Assembly (NCBI GenBank): GCA_028285165.1
Contig: JANQQB010000377.1
Span: 1-52,838 of the forward strand
DNA from: Rhodobiaceae bacterium
GTDB taxonomy: Bacteria; Pseudomonadota; Alphaproteobacteria; Rhizobiales; JANQQB01
Reading direction: 5' to 3'
DNA: 52,838 nt
Part shown: positions 34,069 to 41,959 of the stretch, piece after piece
Layout: each line of letters opens with the position of its first letter
How positions within the stretch are numbered: the stretch's first letter is position 1
The notes under the pieces: generated by a model
What the model was told of the DNA's origin: nothing
The model's database searches: none
What the model saw: the letters and a program-made list of their open reading frames with translations, nothing else
Translations under genes and position numbers: made by a program

Positions 34069-34800
34069 ATGCGATTCGATCCTTTTATTCGTGACGCGCA
34101 AGAGCGTCTGATCAGCAACGGCTTCCGATTGCCGCGTTTCGGTGCGGACGGTCGCGCGGGAACCGAAACCCGCGAAGCGATCGAGGACTTTCAGCAAAAA
34201 CACGGCCTGCCGGAAACCGGGATGCTTGATGCCGCAACCGTGTCGCTGCTGTTCGGTGACGATGATCCGGGAGGTCCGCTGCCGATTGATCGCGACCGGG
34301 ACGGCCCGGAGGAACCGGTTGCCGAAACCGTGCGCAACGTCTGGCCGCGCCAGAAGGATCTCGTGCGGTATTATGGCGAGGTGGGCAAAAACCAGACCCG
34401 GCTGGCCCTGCCGTTTCCCATGCGGCTTGCCTGGCAGAAATCCACGATCGTGCGCCGCATCTCGGTGCACCAGAAAGTGCATGACAGCGCCGCCCGCTGT
34501 TTTGCCCGCATCGCCGACGCCTATGACGAAACAGCGCGCCGCGACCTGGGGCTCGATCTGTTCGGCGGATCCCTCAATGTGCGCCGCATGCGCGGCGGGT
34601 CGCGCTGGTCGACCCATGCCTGGGGCGTTGCCATCGACTTCGATCCGGAACGCAACCAATTGCGCTGGAAGGCGCCGCGGGCGCGGCTGTCGCACAAGGA
34701 CGCGGAGACCTTCTGGCGGATCTGGGAAGACGAGGGCTGGGTGTCGCTCGGACGGGCCCGGGATTTCGACTGGATGCATGTCCAGGCGGCCCGTCTTTGA
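34069..34800 (+). CDS. Endolysin-like peptidoglycan hydrolase (PG-binding + M15 peptidase)
   Basis: A 243-residue protein with an N-terminal peptidoglycan-binding domain (DAQERLISNGFRLPRFGADG...IEDFQQKHGLPETGMLD, about residues 5-65) and a C-terminal peptidase M15 (VanY/endolysin) domain. The zinc ligands and catalytic residues are visible in RWSTHAWGVAIDFDPE and DFDWMHVQ. There is no signal peptide, as in phage endolysins, which need a holin or another route out. A holin-like gene follows 31 bp later. The ATG at 34069 is preferred over 34042. Confidence 0.87.
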   Translation: MRFDPFIRDAQERLISNGFRLPRFGADGRAGTETREAIEDFQQKHGLPETGMLDAATVSLLFGDDDPGGPLPIDRDRDGPEEPVAETVRNVWPRQKDLVRYYGEVGKNQTRLALPFPMRLAWQKSTIVRRISVHQKVHDSAARCFARIADAYDETARRDLGLDLFGGSLNVRRMRGGSRWSTHAWGVAIDFDPERNQLRWKAPRARLSHKDAETFWRIWEDEGWVSLGRARDFDWMHVQAARL

Positions 34801-34831
34801 TCAAACCGGTCGCTGACCGAAGGAGAATACG

Positions 34832-35101
34832 ATGTTCCGCTTCCTGAGAATGCTTTTGTCGATTCCGCGCGAGGCGACGGGCAAACGCGAGATCGCCTTC
34901 CTGATGGCGGCTTTGGCTTACGGATCGGCCGTCTACGCCCTGCCGGGTCTCGACGGGGACCAGCAGGTCGACCTGCTGGTCTGGATGCTCGGCTTCGGCG
35001 TGCTCGCCGTGTTCGGTGCTTTCGGTTTCGAGGCAGTGCTCAAATCGCCGATCCTGGGCTCGCTGATCGAACGCAAGAGCGATCCGCTGCCGGCCGGCTG
35101 A
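34832..35101 (+). CDS. Small holin-like membrane protein
   Basis: An 89-residue protein with two predicted membrane segments (FLMAALAYGSAVYALPGL and LLVWMLGFGVLAVFGAFGF) and a charged N-terminus. GAAGGAGAATACG precedes the ATG. I recognise no named family. The holin suggestion rests on size, topology and its place directly after an endolysin-like gene and before a strong terminator. Confidence 0.65.
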   Translation: MFRFLRMLLSIPREATGKREIAFLMAALAYGSAVYALPGLDGDQQVDLLVWMLGFGVLAVFGAFGFEAVLKSPILGSLIERKSDPLPAG

Positions 35102-35106
35102 ATGGA

Positions 35107-35140
35107 AAACGCCCCGCCGGGTTCAATCGGCGGGGCGTTT
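35107..35140. terminator. Strong bidirectional terminator
   Basis: AAACGCCCCGCCG, an 8-nt loop, CGGCGGGGCGTTT, then CCGTTTTT. The 13-bp stem separates the endolysin/holin pair from the convergent TRAP genes. Confidence 0.9.
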
Positions 35141-35163
35141 CCGTTTTTCGGTTTGCTAGAGCG

Positions 35164-36270
35164 TCATGAATACCGGTAGGGGACCCCGACCTTTTCCATG
35201 ACCTCATTGTAGCTCTTGAATGTCTCGATGACACGCGCGGCGCGCGGGCTGACCGAGGCCAGTTCCTGCCAGAACTCCTCTGCATCGGTGACCACGGTGT
35301 CCCATTCTTCGGCGGGGATGGTGGTCAGTTCCATCTTGTCGCCCTCGACGCGCAGTTTCGCTTCGCCGCCCCAGTACCAGACCTGACGGTAATAGTGCGA
35401 CTGGTCGATGGTGATCTTGAAGAGCTCCTGCAGATGCGGCGGCACTTTGGCCCAGGACTCGCTGTTGGCGAAATACGATCCGCACCAGGCTCCCGTCACG
35501 TTGTTGAGGAGCGCGTAATTGCAGACATCGGCCCAGCCCACCTCGTAGGCTTCGGTGAAGCCGCACCAGGCGACCCCGTCCAGTTCGCCGGTCTGGATCG
35601 CGACCTCCACATCGTCCCACGGCACGGTGACCGGGATCAGGCCGTAGCGCGACAGGAAGCGCCCGGCGGTTGGGACGCCGAACACGCGCTTGCCGCGCAT
35701 GTCGGCGAGCGAGCGGATCGGTTCCTTGGTGAAGATGTGCAACGGATCCCACGCGCCGGCACTGATCCACTCCACGCCGTCGACTTCGCCATAGGCTTCG
35801 GCCCAGATTTCATTCAGGCCGTAGCGGTCGAACAGCACCGGCAGATCGAGGCTGTAGCGGGTCGAAAACGGAAAGTACCCGCCGAACACGCTGATATCGA
35901 CCGGAGAGGCCATGGTGGCGTCGTCGCTCTGGACGGCGTCGATTGTGCCGTTCTGGAGCGCGCGGAACAGTTCGGGCGTCGGTACGAGTTGGTCGGCGTA
36001 ATAGAGTTCGATCTCCATTTCCCCGTTGGCGGCCTTGTTGAAGGCCTCGATCTGCGGCTTGATCACATGGGCGCCGAGCGGTGCGCCTGAATAGGTCTGG
36101 AGGCGCCATTTGATCGGTCCGGACTGGGACAGGACGGCGGGCGCGGCAAGGGTGGTGGCCGCAACGGCCGTCGCGCCGCCGATGCCGGCATTTGTCAGAA
36201 AGGATCTCCGTCCCTTGTCGATCGTCACAATCCCTTTGGGCCCTTTGTCGGGTTGCTTGCTCTGGGTCAT
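35164..36270 (-). CDS. TRAP transporter substrate-binding protein (DctP), Tat-exported
   Basis: A 368-residue periplasmic receptor of a TRAP carboxylate transporter. Residues 20-50 form a twin-arginine signal (GRRSFLTNAGIGGATA...APAVL), so it is exported folded. The mature part has the DctP-like LQTYSGAPLGAHVIKPQIEAFN and MRGKRVFGVPTAGR. The family usually binds organic or keto acids through a conserved Arg; the substrate is not known. It is the last gene of a minus-strand set read dctQ, dctM, dctP. Confidence 0.93.
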   Translation of the reverse strand: MTQSKQPDKGPKGIVTIDKGRRSFLTNAGIGGATAVAATTLAAPAVLSQSGPIKWRLQTYSGAPLGAHVIKPQIEAFNKAANGEMEIELYYADQLVPTPELFRALQNGTIDAVQSDDATMASPVDISVFGGYFPFSTRYSLDLPVLFDRYGLNEIWAEAYGEVDGVEWISAGAWDPLHIFTKEPIRSLADMRGKRVFGVPTAGRFLSRYGLIPVTVPWDDVEVAIQTGELDGVAWCGFTEAYEVGWADVCNYALLNNVTGAWCGSYFANSESWAKVPPHLQELFKITIDQSHYYRQVWYWGGEAKLRVEGDKMELTTIPAEEWDTVVTDAEEFWQELASVSPRAARVIETFKSYNEVMEKVGVPYRYS

Positions 36271-36342
36271 TGTCAGCTCCTGTTTCCCTCGGGTTGAGAT
36301 TTTGGCCTTGGTCCGCGCAGCGGTCCGGCTGTCCGGTCCGGG

Positions 36343-37665
36343 CTATCTCCCGTAGACCAGGCTCGGCAGCCACAGCGCCAATTGCGGAAAGACCATCACA
36401 AGTATCAGTCCGAACGTCATGACCAGCACGAACGGAACGATGGACCGATAAATGTCTGCGAGACTCACTTCCTTTGGGGCCATGGCCCGCATCAGGAAAA
36501 GATTGTAGCCGAAGGGCGGCGTCATGTAGGCGATCTGGCAGGTGATCGTGTAGAGCACGCCGTACCAGATCGGATCGAAACCGAGCGCGATGACAAGCGG
36601 CACGTAGAGCGGCGCAACGATCACCAGCATCGCCGTGTCGTCGAGAAACATGCCCATGAAGATGTAGGACAATTGCATCATCAGGAGCACTTGCCAGGGC
36701 GTCAATTCCCAGCGCGTGATGAATAGGGATTCGATCGCGCGGACCGCGCCGATGCCGTCGAAGACCGCGCCGAAGGCGAGAGCGGCAAGGATGATCCAGA
36801 GGAACATGCACGAAATGCCGAGCGTCTTCTTCACCGTCTGATGGATGACGGCAAAGGTCAGTCGGCGTCGGACAAGGGCTGCCAGCAAGGCGCCGGTGGC
36901 GCCGACGGCGGAGCTTTCCACCAGGCTGGTAATGCCCATGACGAAAAGCCCGGTCATGCAGAAGAAGATAAGGAAAGGAATGATGCCGGCGCTCAGGAGG
37001 CGGAGCTTTTCGGCAAAGGGCACGTCGAGTTCTTCACGCGACAGGGTCGGGCCGAGATGCGGCTGCAGGCGGCACCGCACCGCGATATAGACAACAAAGA
37101 GCGTGGCCATCATCAGCCCGGGAACGGCACCGGCAAGCCACAATTGCCCGACCGGCTGGCGGGCAATCATGCCGTACAGGACCAAAACCACGCTCGGCGG
37201 AACGAGAATACCGAGCGACGACCCCGCCTGAATGACGCCGGTGATCATCACCTTGTCGTAGCCGCGCCTTAGCATTTCCGGCAGAGCGATGCTGGCGCCG
37301 ATCGCCATGCCGGCAACGCTGAGGCCGTTCATGGCGGAAATCACCACCATCAGACCGATCGTGCCGATCGCAAGGCCACCCTTGATGTTGCCGAACCAGA
37401 CGTGGAACATCTTGTAGAGGTCATCGGCAATGCCGGATTCCGACAGCATGTAGCCCATGAAAATAAAGAGCGGCAGCGTCAGCAGCGGAAACCAGTTGAA
37501 GAGCTTGAAGGCGGCATTGAAGGGCATTTCGATCGCGCCCTGGCCATAGAGCAGGAGCGCGGTCCCGGCCGCCACAAAGCCGATCGCCGCAAACACACGC
37601 TGGCCGGTCAGAAGCATGACCAGCATCGTGCCGAACATGGTGATGGCGATCAGTTCATGGGTCAT
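36343..37665 (-). CDS. TRAP transporter large permease (DctM)
   Basis: A 440-residue membrane protein with about 12 hydrophobic segments, the large channel subunit of the TRAP system. Family segments are GLSVAGMAIGASIALPEMLRRGYDK, SLGILVPPSVVLVLYGM, MGMFLDDTAMLVIVAPLYVPL and the C-terminal TPPFGYNLFLMRAM. Its ATG overlaps the dctQ stop (ATGA at 37662-37665), indicating translational coupling. Longer upstream readings would run into dctQ. Confidence 0.94.
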   Translation of the reverse strand: MTHELIAITMFGTMLVMLLTGQRVFAAIGFVAAGTALLLYGQGAIEMPFNAAFKLFNWFPLLTLPLFIFMGYMLSESGIADDLYKMFHVWFGNIKGGLAIGTIGLMVVISAMNGLSVAGMAIGASIALPEMLRRGYDKVMITGVIQAGSSLGILVPPSVVLVLYGMIARQPVGQLWLAGAVPGLMMATLFVVYIAVRCRLQPHLGPTLSREELDVPFAEKLRLLSAGIIPFLIFFCMTGLFVMGITSLVESSAVGATGALLAALVRRRLTFAVIHQTVKKTLGISCMFLWIILAALAFGAVFDGIGAVRAIESLFITRWELTPWQVLLMMQLSYIFMGMFLDDTAMLVIVAPLYVPLVIALGFDPIWYGVLYTITCQIAYMTPPFGYNLFLMRAMAPKEVSLADIYRSIVPFVLVMTFGLILVMVFPQLALWLPSLVYGR

Positions 37666-38174
37666 TGGATCGCCTCGCCACGCGCTTTTGCAATGTCCTT
37701 GAAGAGCGTGGACAGGGCCTGGGCCAGCATCAGGGCGATCCCGAACACCATGATCACCTTGATCGGGATCATCGACGGGTTCCACATGGAGAAGTTTCGC
37801 TGGTTGGTCTCGATCGCGTAGTTCATCGAGGAGATCGAGCCGAACAGCAGCGTGCAGAGGTAGAAGATCAGAAAGGCGCTTGTCGCCACATCCATGCGTG
37901 CCTTGCCGATTTCCGAGAGCCGGTCGTAGATCAGGTCCATGCGGACATGGTCGCCGAGCTGCAGGGAATGCGCGCCGCCGATTGTGTAATAGGCAGCGAG
38001 CGTGAACTGGGCCATCTCGATGCACCAGTGCAGCGGGATGTTGAGGATGTTGCGCGTGACCGTGTTCAGGAGCAGCACCCCGATCATCATGAAGATCAGG
38101 TACATCGCAAGCAGGCCGAACTTTTCCGAGACGTAGTCGACGCTGCGCACATATGTGACGATTGCTTTAGGCAT
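37662..38174 (-). CDS. TRAP transporter small permease (DctQ)
   Basis: A 170-residue protein with four predicted membrane segments. It shows LLNTVTRNILNIPLHWCIEMAQ and GGAHSLQLGDHVRMDLIYDRL, matching the DctQ pattern (NVxxR, GDHVRMDL). The ATG at 38174 follows GGAGG at 11 nt; 38192 and 38258 are other in-frame starts. A 114-bp gap separates it from the upstream glpR-like gene. Confidence 0.9.
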   Translation of the reverse strand: MPKAIVTYVRSVDYVSEKFGLLAMYLIFMMIGVLLLNTVTRNILNIPLHWCIEMAQFTLAAYYTIGGAHSLQLGDHVRMDLIYDRLSEIGKARMDVATSAFLIFYLCTLLFGSISSMNYAIETNQRNFSMWNPSMIPIKVIMVFGIALMLAQALSTLFKDIAKARGEAIQ

Positions 38175-38288
38175 GAATGGCGTGACCTCCATGCCACAGC
38201 GGGCCGGGACAGGCGGGAAGGAAACCGAAGTCTGACCGGCGCGGACCGGTTCTGTCAAACCGTGTCTGGCCTGATCGCCACTCCCGCA

Positions 38289-39065
38289 TCAGTGAACCCG
38301 CACGTCGGCTTCGGCAAGCGCGGCTTCCAGCGGCGCCGGCACCGGGCGATCGGTGACAAGATCGTCGATCCTGTCCAGCGCACAGACCCGGCAGCCCGCG
38401 GTGCGGCCGAATTTCGAGGCATCGCAGACGACGACCAACGTGTCGGCATTGTCGAGCATGGCCCGGGCAACCTGCGCCTCGTCGAAGCTGAAATTCGTTG
38501 CGCCGGCCTCGGCATCGAGCGCGCCGATCGTCAGCAAGGCCCGGTCGGCGTGAAACAGACGGATCTGCTCGAGCGCCATCGGACCGGCGGTTTCCCGGTT
38601 GTCGCGGTCGAACCGGCCGCCGAGCAGGTACACGGCTGCGGCGCGTCCGCCGTCGCTGATCGTGGTGGCGATGGCTGTGGAATTCGTGATCACGGTCAGG
38701 CCCGCGATGCGCGCCAGTTCGTCCGCGCACATCAGCGTGGTCGATCCGGTGTCGATGAACAGCGTCTCTCCCGGAGAGACGAGGTCCGCGGCCTTTTCCG
38801 CGATCACGCGCTTGGCAACGGCATTGCGCGCCATGCGATCGCGAAACGGGCCTTCGCCGTCGCCGCCCGGACGTTTTGCGCCGCCGTGGAACTTCTGGAT
38901 CTGACCGTTTTCCGCAAGCGCCGTCAGATCGCGCCGGATGGTTTCGTGGGACGTTCGGAACCGGCCCGCCAGGTCTTCGACACGGGCGCGCCCCTGCTTG
39001 CGGACAAAATCAGCAATTTTCTGTTGTCGGATGCGCGGCCCATCCGGCCGTTTGGTACGGGTCAA
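38289..39065 (-). CDS. DeoR/GlpR-family transcriptional repressor
   Basis: A 258-residue regulator with an N-terminal winged HTH (IRQQKIADFVRKQGRARVEDLAGRF, SHETIRRDLTAL, IQKFHGGA) and a C-terminal sugar-phosphate sensor domain (FIDTGSTTLMCADEL, ITNST, YLLGGRFD, VCDASKFGR). GlpR proteins respond to glycerol-3-phosphate. No ATG exists before the HTH. The TTG at 39065 follows AGGAG at 10 nt and gives the usual family length. It is divergent from the glycerol operon, so it is its likely regulator; it also heads the TRAP genes. Confidence 0.87.
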   Translation of the reverse strand: MTRTKRPDGPRIRQQKIADFVRKQGRARVEDLAGRFRTSHETIRRDLTALAENGQIQKFHGGAKRPGGDGEGPFRDRMARNAVAKRVIAEKAADLVSPGETLFIDTGSTTLMCADELARIAGLTVITNSTAIATTISDGGRAAAVYLLGGRFDRDNRETAGPMALEQIRLFHADRALLTIGALDAEAGATNFSFDEAQVARAMLDNADTLVVVCDASKFGRTAGCRVCALDRIDDLVTDRPVPAPLEAALAEADVRVH

Positions 39066-39169
39066 CGCGGTGTGGCTCCTGGCGGTCGCAAGGCCGCATG
39101 GGCGGCGCTGGCCGATCGTGTTACACCGCTGCCAAGACAACGTGCCCGAATCAACAAATACTTATTTAA

Positions 39170-39217
39170 ATGCTTGATTTTTATATCCTTATTCACCGAC
39201 AAGATGCTTTGATTCTG
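39170..39217. promoter_or_regulatory. Possible GlpR operator repeats in the divergent promoter region
   Basis: ATGCTTGATTTT (39170-39181) and ATGCTTTGATTCTG (39204-39217) form an imperfect direct repeat about 34 bp apart, in an AT-rich stretch between the repressor and the glycerol operon. DeoR-family proteins often bind multiple repeats. The assignment is tentative. Confidence 0.35.
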
Positions 39218-39305
39218 TTGACCGAACAGGCGATGGGGCGTATCGTAGGAACCGTTTGTCGCAGGTGCAAGCGCAAAATGTGGTCACAAAGATGATTGTT
39301 TGGGC

Positions 39306-40712
39306 ATGACCGGTAATCGGGCTCAGGCCGCCCCCGTATTCGACGTGGCCGTCATCGGAGCCGGTGTTGTCGGTTGTGCCGTGGCCCGGTCGTTTGCGCT
39401 CGCCGGTGCGCATGTGCTGGTTCTGGAAAAGGCGACTGACATCCTCGATGGGGCCAGCAAGGGCAACAGCGGAATCCTGCATACCGGCTTCGATGCGCCG
39501 CCCGGATCGCTGGAACAATCCTGTATTGCAACAGGTTACCGCGACTATCTCGATATTCGTCAAAGACTGAATCTGCCGCTTTTGGAAACCGGCGCTCTGG
39601 TGCTGGCATGGTCGGACGCCGAAGCCGAGCGCCTTGATGGATTGATGGCGCAGGCGCGCGCCAATGGTGTCGACGATGTGACGCGACTTTCCCGGCAGGA
39701 CATTTTGAACCGGGAACCCGGCCTGTCGGAGCGCGTTGTCGACGGATTCCTGGTGCCCGGCGAACACGTGATCGACCCCTGGAGCGCTCCCTTGGCCTAT
39801 CTTCTCCAAGCGGTCGGAAACGGTGCCGAGTGTCGGCGCGGTACCGAGGTGCTGGGCGGGACGTTCGATGGCGCGACATGGACGCTCGATACGTCCGACG
39901 GACCGGTCCGGGCGAGGGCGGTCGTCACGTGCGCAGGGCTTTACGGCGATCTTGTCGACCAGAAACTGATCGGCGGCTCGCGCTTCACCATCCGACCCCG
40001 AAAGGGACAATTCGTCGTCTTCGACAAGGCTGCCGCTTCGCTGGTGCGTTCGATCATTCTGCCGGTGCCTTCGGAAACGACCAAAGGCGTCGTGATCTGC
40101 CGAACCAGCTACGGCAACCTCCTGGTCGGTCCGACGGCGGAAGACCAGGAGAGCCGAACGGACGCTTCGGTCGACACGGACGCCCTTGAAGCGCTGCGGG
40201 CACAGGCGGTCGCCATGCTGCCGGGCCTCGCCGACATGCCCGTGACGGCCACCTATGCCGGCCTGCGGCCGGCGACGGAGGACAAGGAATACCGGATCTC
40301 CTGCGATCGGGAACGCCGCTATATCAGCGTTGGCGGGATCCGGTCGACCGGCCTCAGTGGCGCTCTGGGCATTGCGCAACATGTACTGAGGCTTGCCGAG
40401 ACCGGGTGGTCCTTTGCCGCGAACCCGCCGGACCCGGTTGTGTGGCCGACGGTGGAAACGATTACGGAATATGGCGAACGGGACTGGGTGCGGAGCGGCA
40501 ATGGTGGGATTGTGTGCCATTGCGAATTGGTCACACGGGCGGAAATTGAACGCGCCTTGGACGGACCGCTGGCTGCCCGAAGCTTTGCCGGTCTCAAGCG
40601 CCGGACTCGGGCAACGATGGGCCGGTGCCAGGGTTTTTACTGCCTCGGCGCCCTGACGGATCTTGCCGCCGACCGTCTGGCCTCTTCACCGGCCGAAAGC
40701 CGGTCGACCTGA
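39306..40712 (+). CDS. GlpA-like FAD glycerol-3-phosphate dehydrogenase with 2Fe-2S domain
   Basis: A 468-residue protein that probably oxidises glycerol-3-phosphate to DHAP. The N-terminal DAO fold has VIGAGVVGCAVARSFALAGA and LDGASKGNSGILHTGFD. The C-terminal 60 or so residues are a BFD-like [2Fe-2S] domain with CHC (near residue 402) and CQGFYC. That arrangement is as in GlpA and in the related enzymes of Thermotoga and Firmicutes glp clusters. The ATG at 39306 is preferred; the next gene starts 1 bp after its stop. Confidence 0.86.
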   Translation: MTGNRAQAAPVFDVAVIGAGVVGCAVARSFALAGAHVLVLEKATDILDGASKGNSGILHTGFDAPPGSLEQSCIATGYRDYLDIRQRLNLPLLETGALVLAWSDAEAERLDGLMAQARANGVDDVTRLSRQDILNREPGLSERVVDGFLVPGEHVIDPWSAPLAYLLQAVGNGAECRRGTEVLGGTFDGATWTLDTSDGPVRARAVVTCAGLYGDLVDQKLIGGSRFTIRPRKGQFVVFDKAAASLVRSIILPVPSETTKGVVICRTSYGNLLVGPTAEDQESRTDASVDTDALEALRAQAVAMLPGLADMPVTATYAGLRPATEDKEYRISCDRERRYISVGGIRSTGLSGALGIAQHVLRLAETGWSFAANPPDPVVWPTVETITEYGERDWVRSGNGGIVCHCELVTRAEIERALDGPLAARSFAGLKRRTRATMGRCQGFYCLGALTDLAADRLASSPAESRST

Positions 40713-40713
40713 C

Positions 40714-41958
40714 ATGCCGGACGTGTCCGATTCCTGTGACGTCGCGATCGTCGGGGGCGGCCCGTCCGGTCTTGCCGCTGCGACACGATTGAAGGCCCTC
40801 GGCGTCGGTTCCGTCACGGTTGTCGAACGCGAAGCCGAGGCCGGTGGCATACCCCGGCATTGCGGCCATTATCCCTTTGGCATGCGGGAGTTCCGCTCCG
40901 TCTTGAAAGGACCGGACTATGCCCGCCGTCTCGTCGCGTATGCTGTTGCGGCCGGGGTGACGGTCCGGACCGCAACCAGCGTCGTGCGCATTGGCACCGG
41001 GCCGCGCCTCGACCTGTCGACGCCGGACGGCGCGGCGGGGCTTGCCGCCCGCAAGGTGCTTTTGTGCACGGGCGTGCGCGAAACCAGTCGGGCGGCGCGG
41101 TTCATCGGCGGCGATCGCGCGGGCGGGATCCTATCCACCGGGGCGTTGCAATCCCTGGTCTACCTGTCCGGACGGCAGCCGTTCGAACGGCCGGTCATCA
41201 TTGGAACGGAACTGGTCTCGTTTTCCGCTCTTCTCACCTGCCGGCATGCCGGCATCCGCCCGGTTGCGATGATCGAAGGACGGGATCGACCGACAGCCTG
41301 GCAGGCGGCGCGGGGCCTGCCCATGCTGATGGGCGTCCCGCTTTTGCTGGGCACACGGCTTGTTGCCATTCACGGCCAGGACCGGGTTGAGGCTATCACG
41401 ATGCAGGCGGCCGATGGTTCGACAGCCCGGCATGCCTGTGACGGCGTAATCCTGAGCGGCCGGTTCACGCCCGAGGCCAGTCTGATGCGTATGGCGCATC
41501 TGGCAGTCGATCCAGGGAGTGGCGGTCCTTCGGTCGATCAGTATGGACGCTGCTCCGATCCGGATTTTTTTGCGGCCGGCAATCTGCTTCGACCGGTCGA
41601 AACGGCCGGGTGGAGCTGGCGGGAGGGGTGTACGGTCGCCGAAGCTGTCGCGGCCGATCTGGACGGGCACCTGGCGCCGCCGGCGGAGCCGGTCGCGGTT
41701 CGCGTTGCCGGTGATGCGATCCGGTTTGCCGTGCCGCAGATCCTTGCCCGGCCGATCGATCAGGACCGGAACGATGTGCTGCAATTGCGGGTGTCGCGTC
41801 CGGTTCGCGGGCGTCTGACGGTTAGCGACGGGGAACGCCTGCTCTGGTCGAAACGTATCAACACCCTGCCGGAAAGGCGCTTGCTGGTGCCGCTCAAGGG
41901 TTTTGCGCATGACATACGCGGCAACAAAATCGTCGTCGGCATCGAAGAGGCTTCATGA
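40714..41958 (+). CDS. FAD/pyridine-nucleotide oxidoreductase of the glp operon
   Basis: A 414-residue NAD(P)/FAD oxidoreductase. It shows the dinucleotide loop VAIVGGGPSGLAAATRLKALG, the GGIPRHCGHYPFG segment, LCTGVRETSRAARFIGGDR and a C-terminal FAD-binding stretch (FFAAGNLLRPVETAGWSWREGC). About 90 further residues follow. In comparable glp clusters the partner protein passes electrons from the GlpA-like enzyme. The GIPRHC cysteine may be redox-active. It has a 1-bp gap to both neighbours, so it is surely co-transcribed. Confidence 0.82.
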   Translation: MPDVSDSCDVAIVGGGPSGLAAATRLKALGVGSVTVVEREAEAGGIPRHCGHYPFGMREFRSVLKGPDYARRLVAYAVAAGVTVRTATSVVRIGTGPRLDLSTPDGAAGLAARKVLLCTGVRETSRAARFIGGDRAGGILSTGALQSLVYLSGRQPFERPVIIGTELVSFSALLTCRHAGIRPVAMIEGRDRPTAWQAARGLPMLMGVPLLLGTRLVAIHGQDRVEAITMQAADGSTARHACDGVILSGRFTPEASLMRMAHLAVDPGSGGPSVDQYGRCSDPDFFAAGNLLRPVETAGWSWREGCTVAEAVAADLDGHLAPPAEPVAVRVAGDAIRFAVPQILARPIDQDRNDVLQLRVSRPVRGRLTVSDGERLLWSKRINTLPERRLLVPLKGFAHDIRGNKIVVGIEEAS

Positions 41959-41959
41959 C

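Noticed and set aside
39066-39140. A longer GlpR from a TTG at 39140
   Set aside because: The extra 25 residues lie outside the family length, and the TTG at 39065 has its own AGGAG site.
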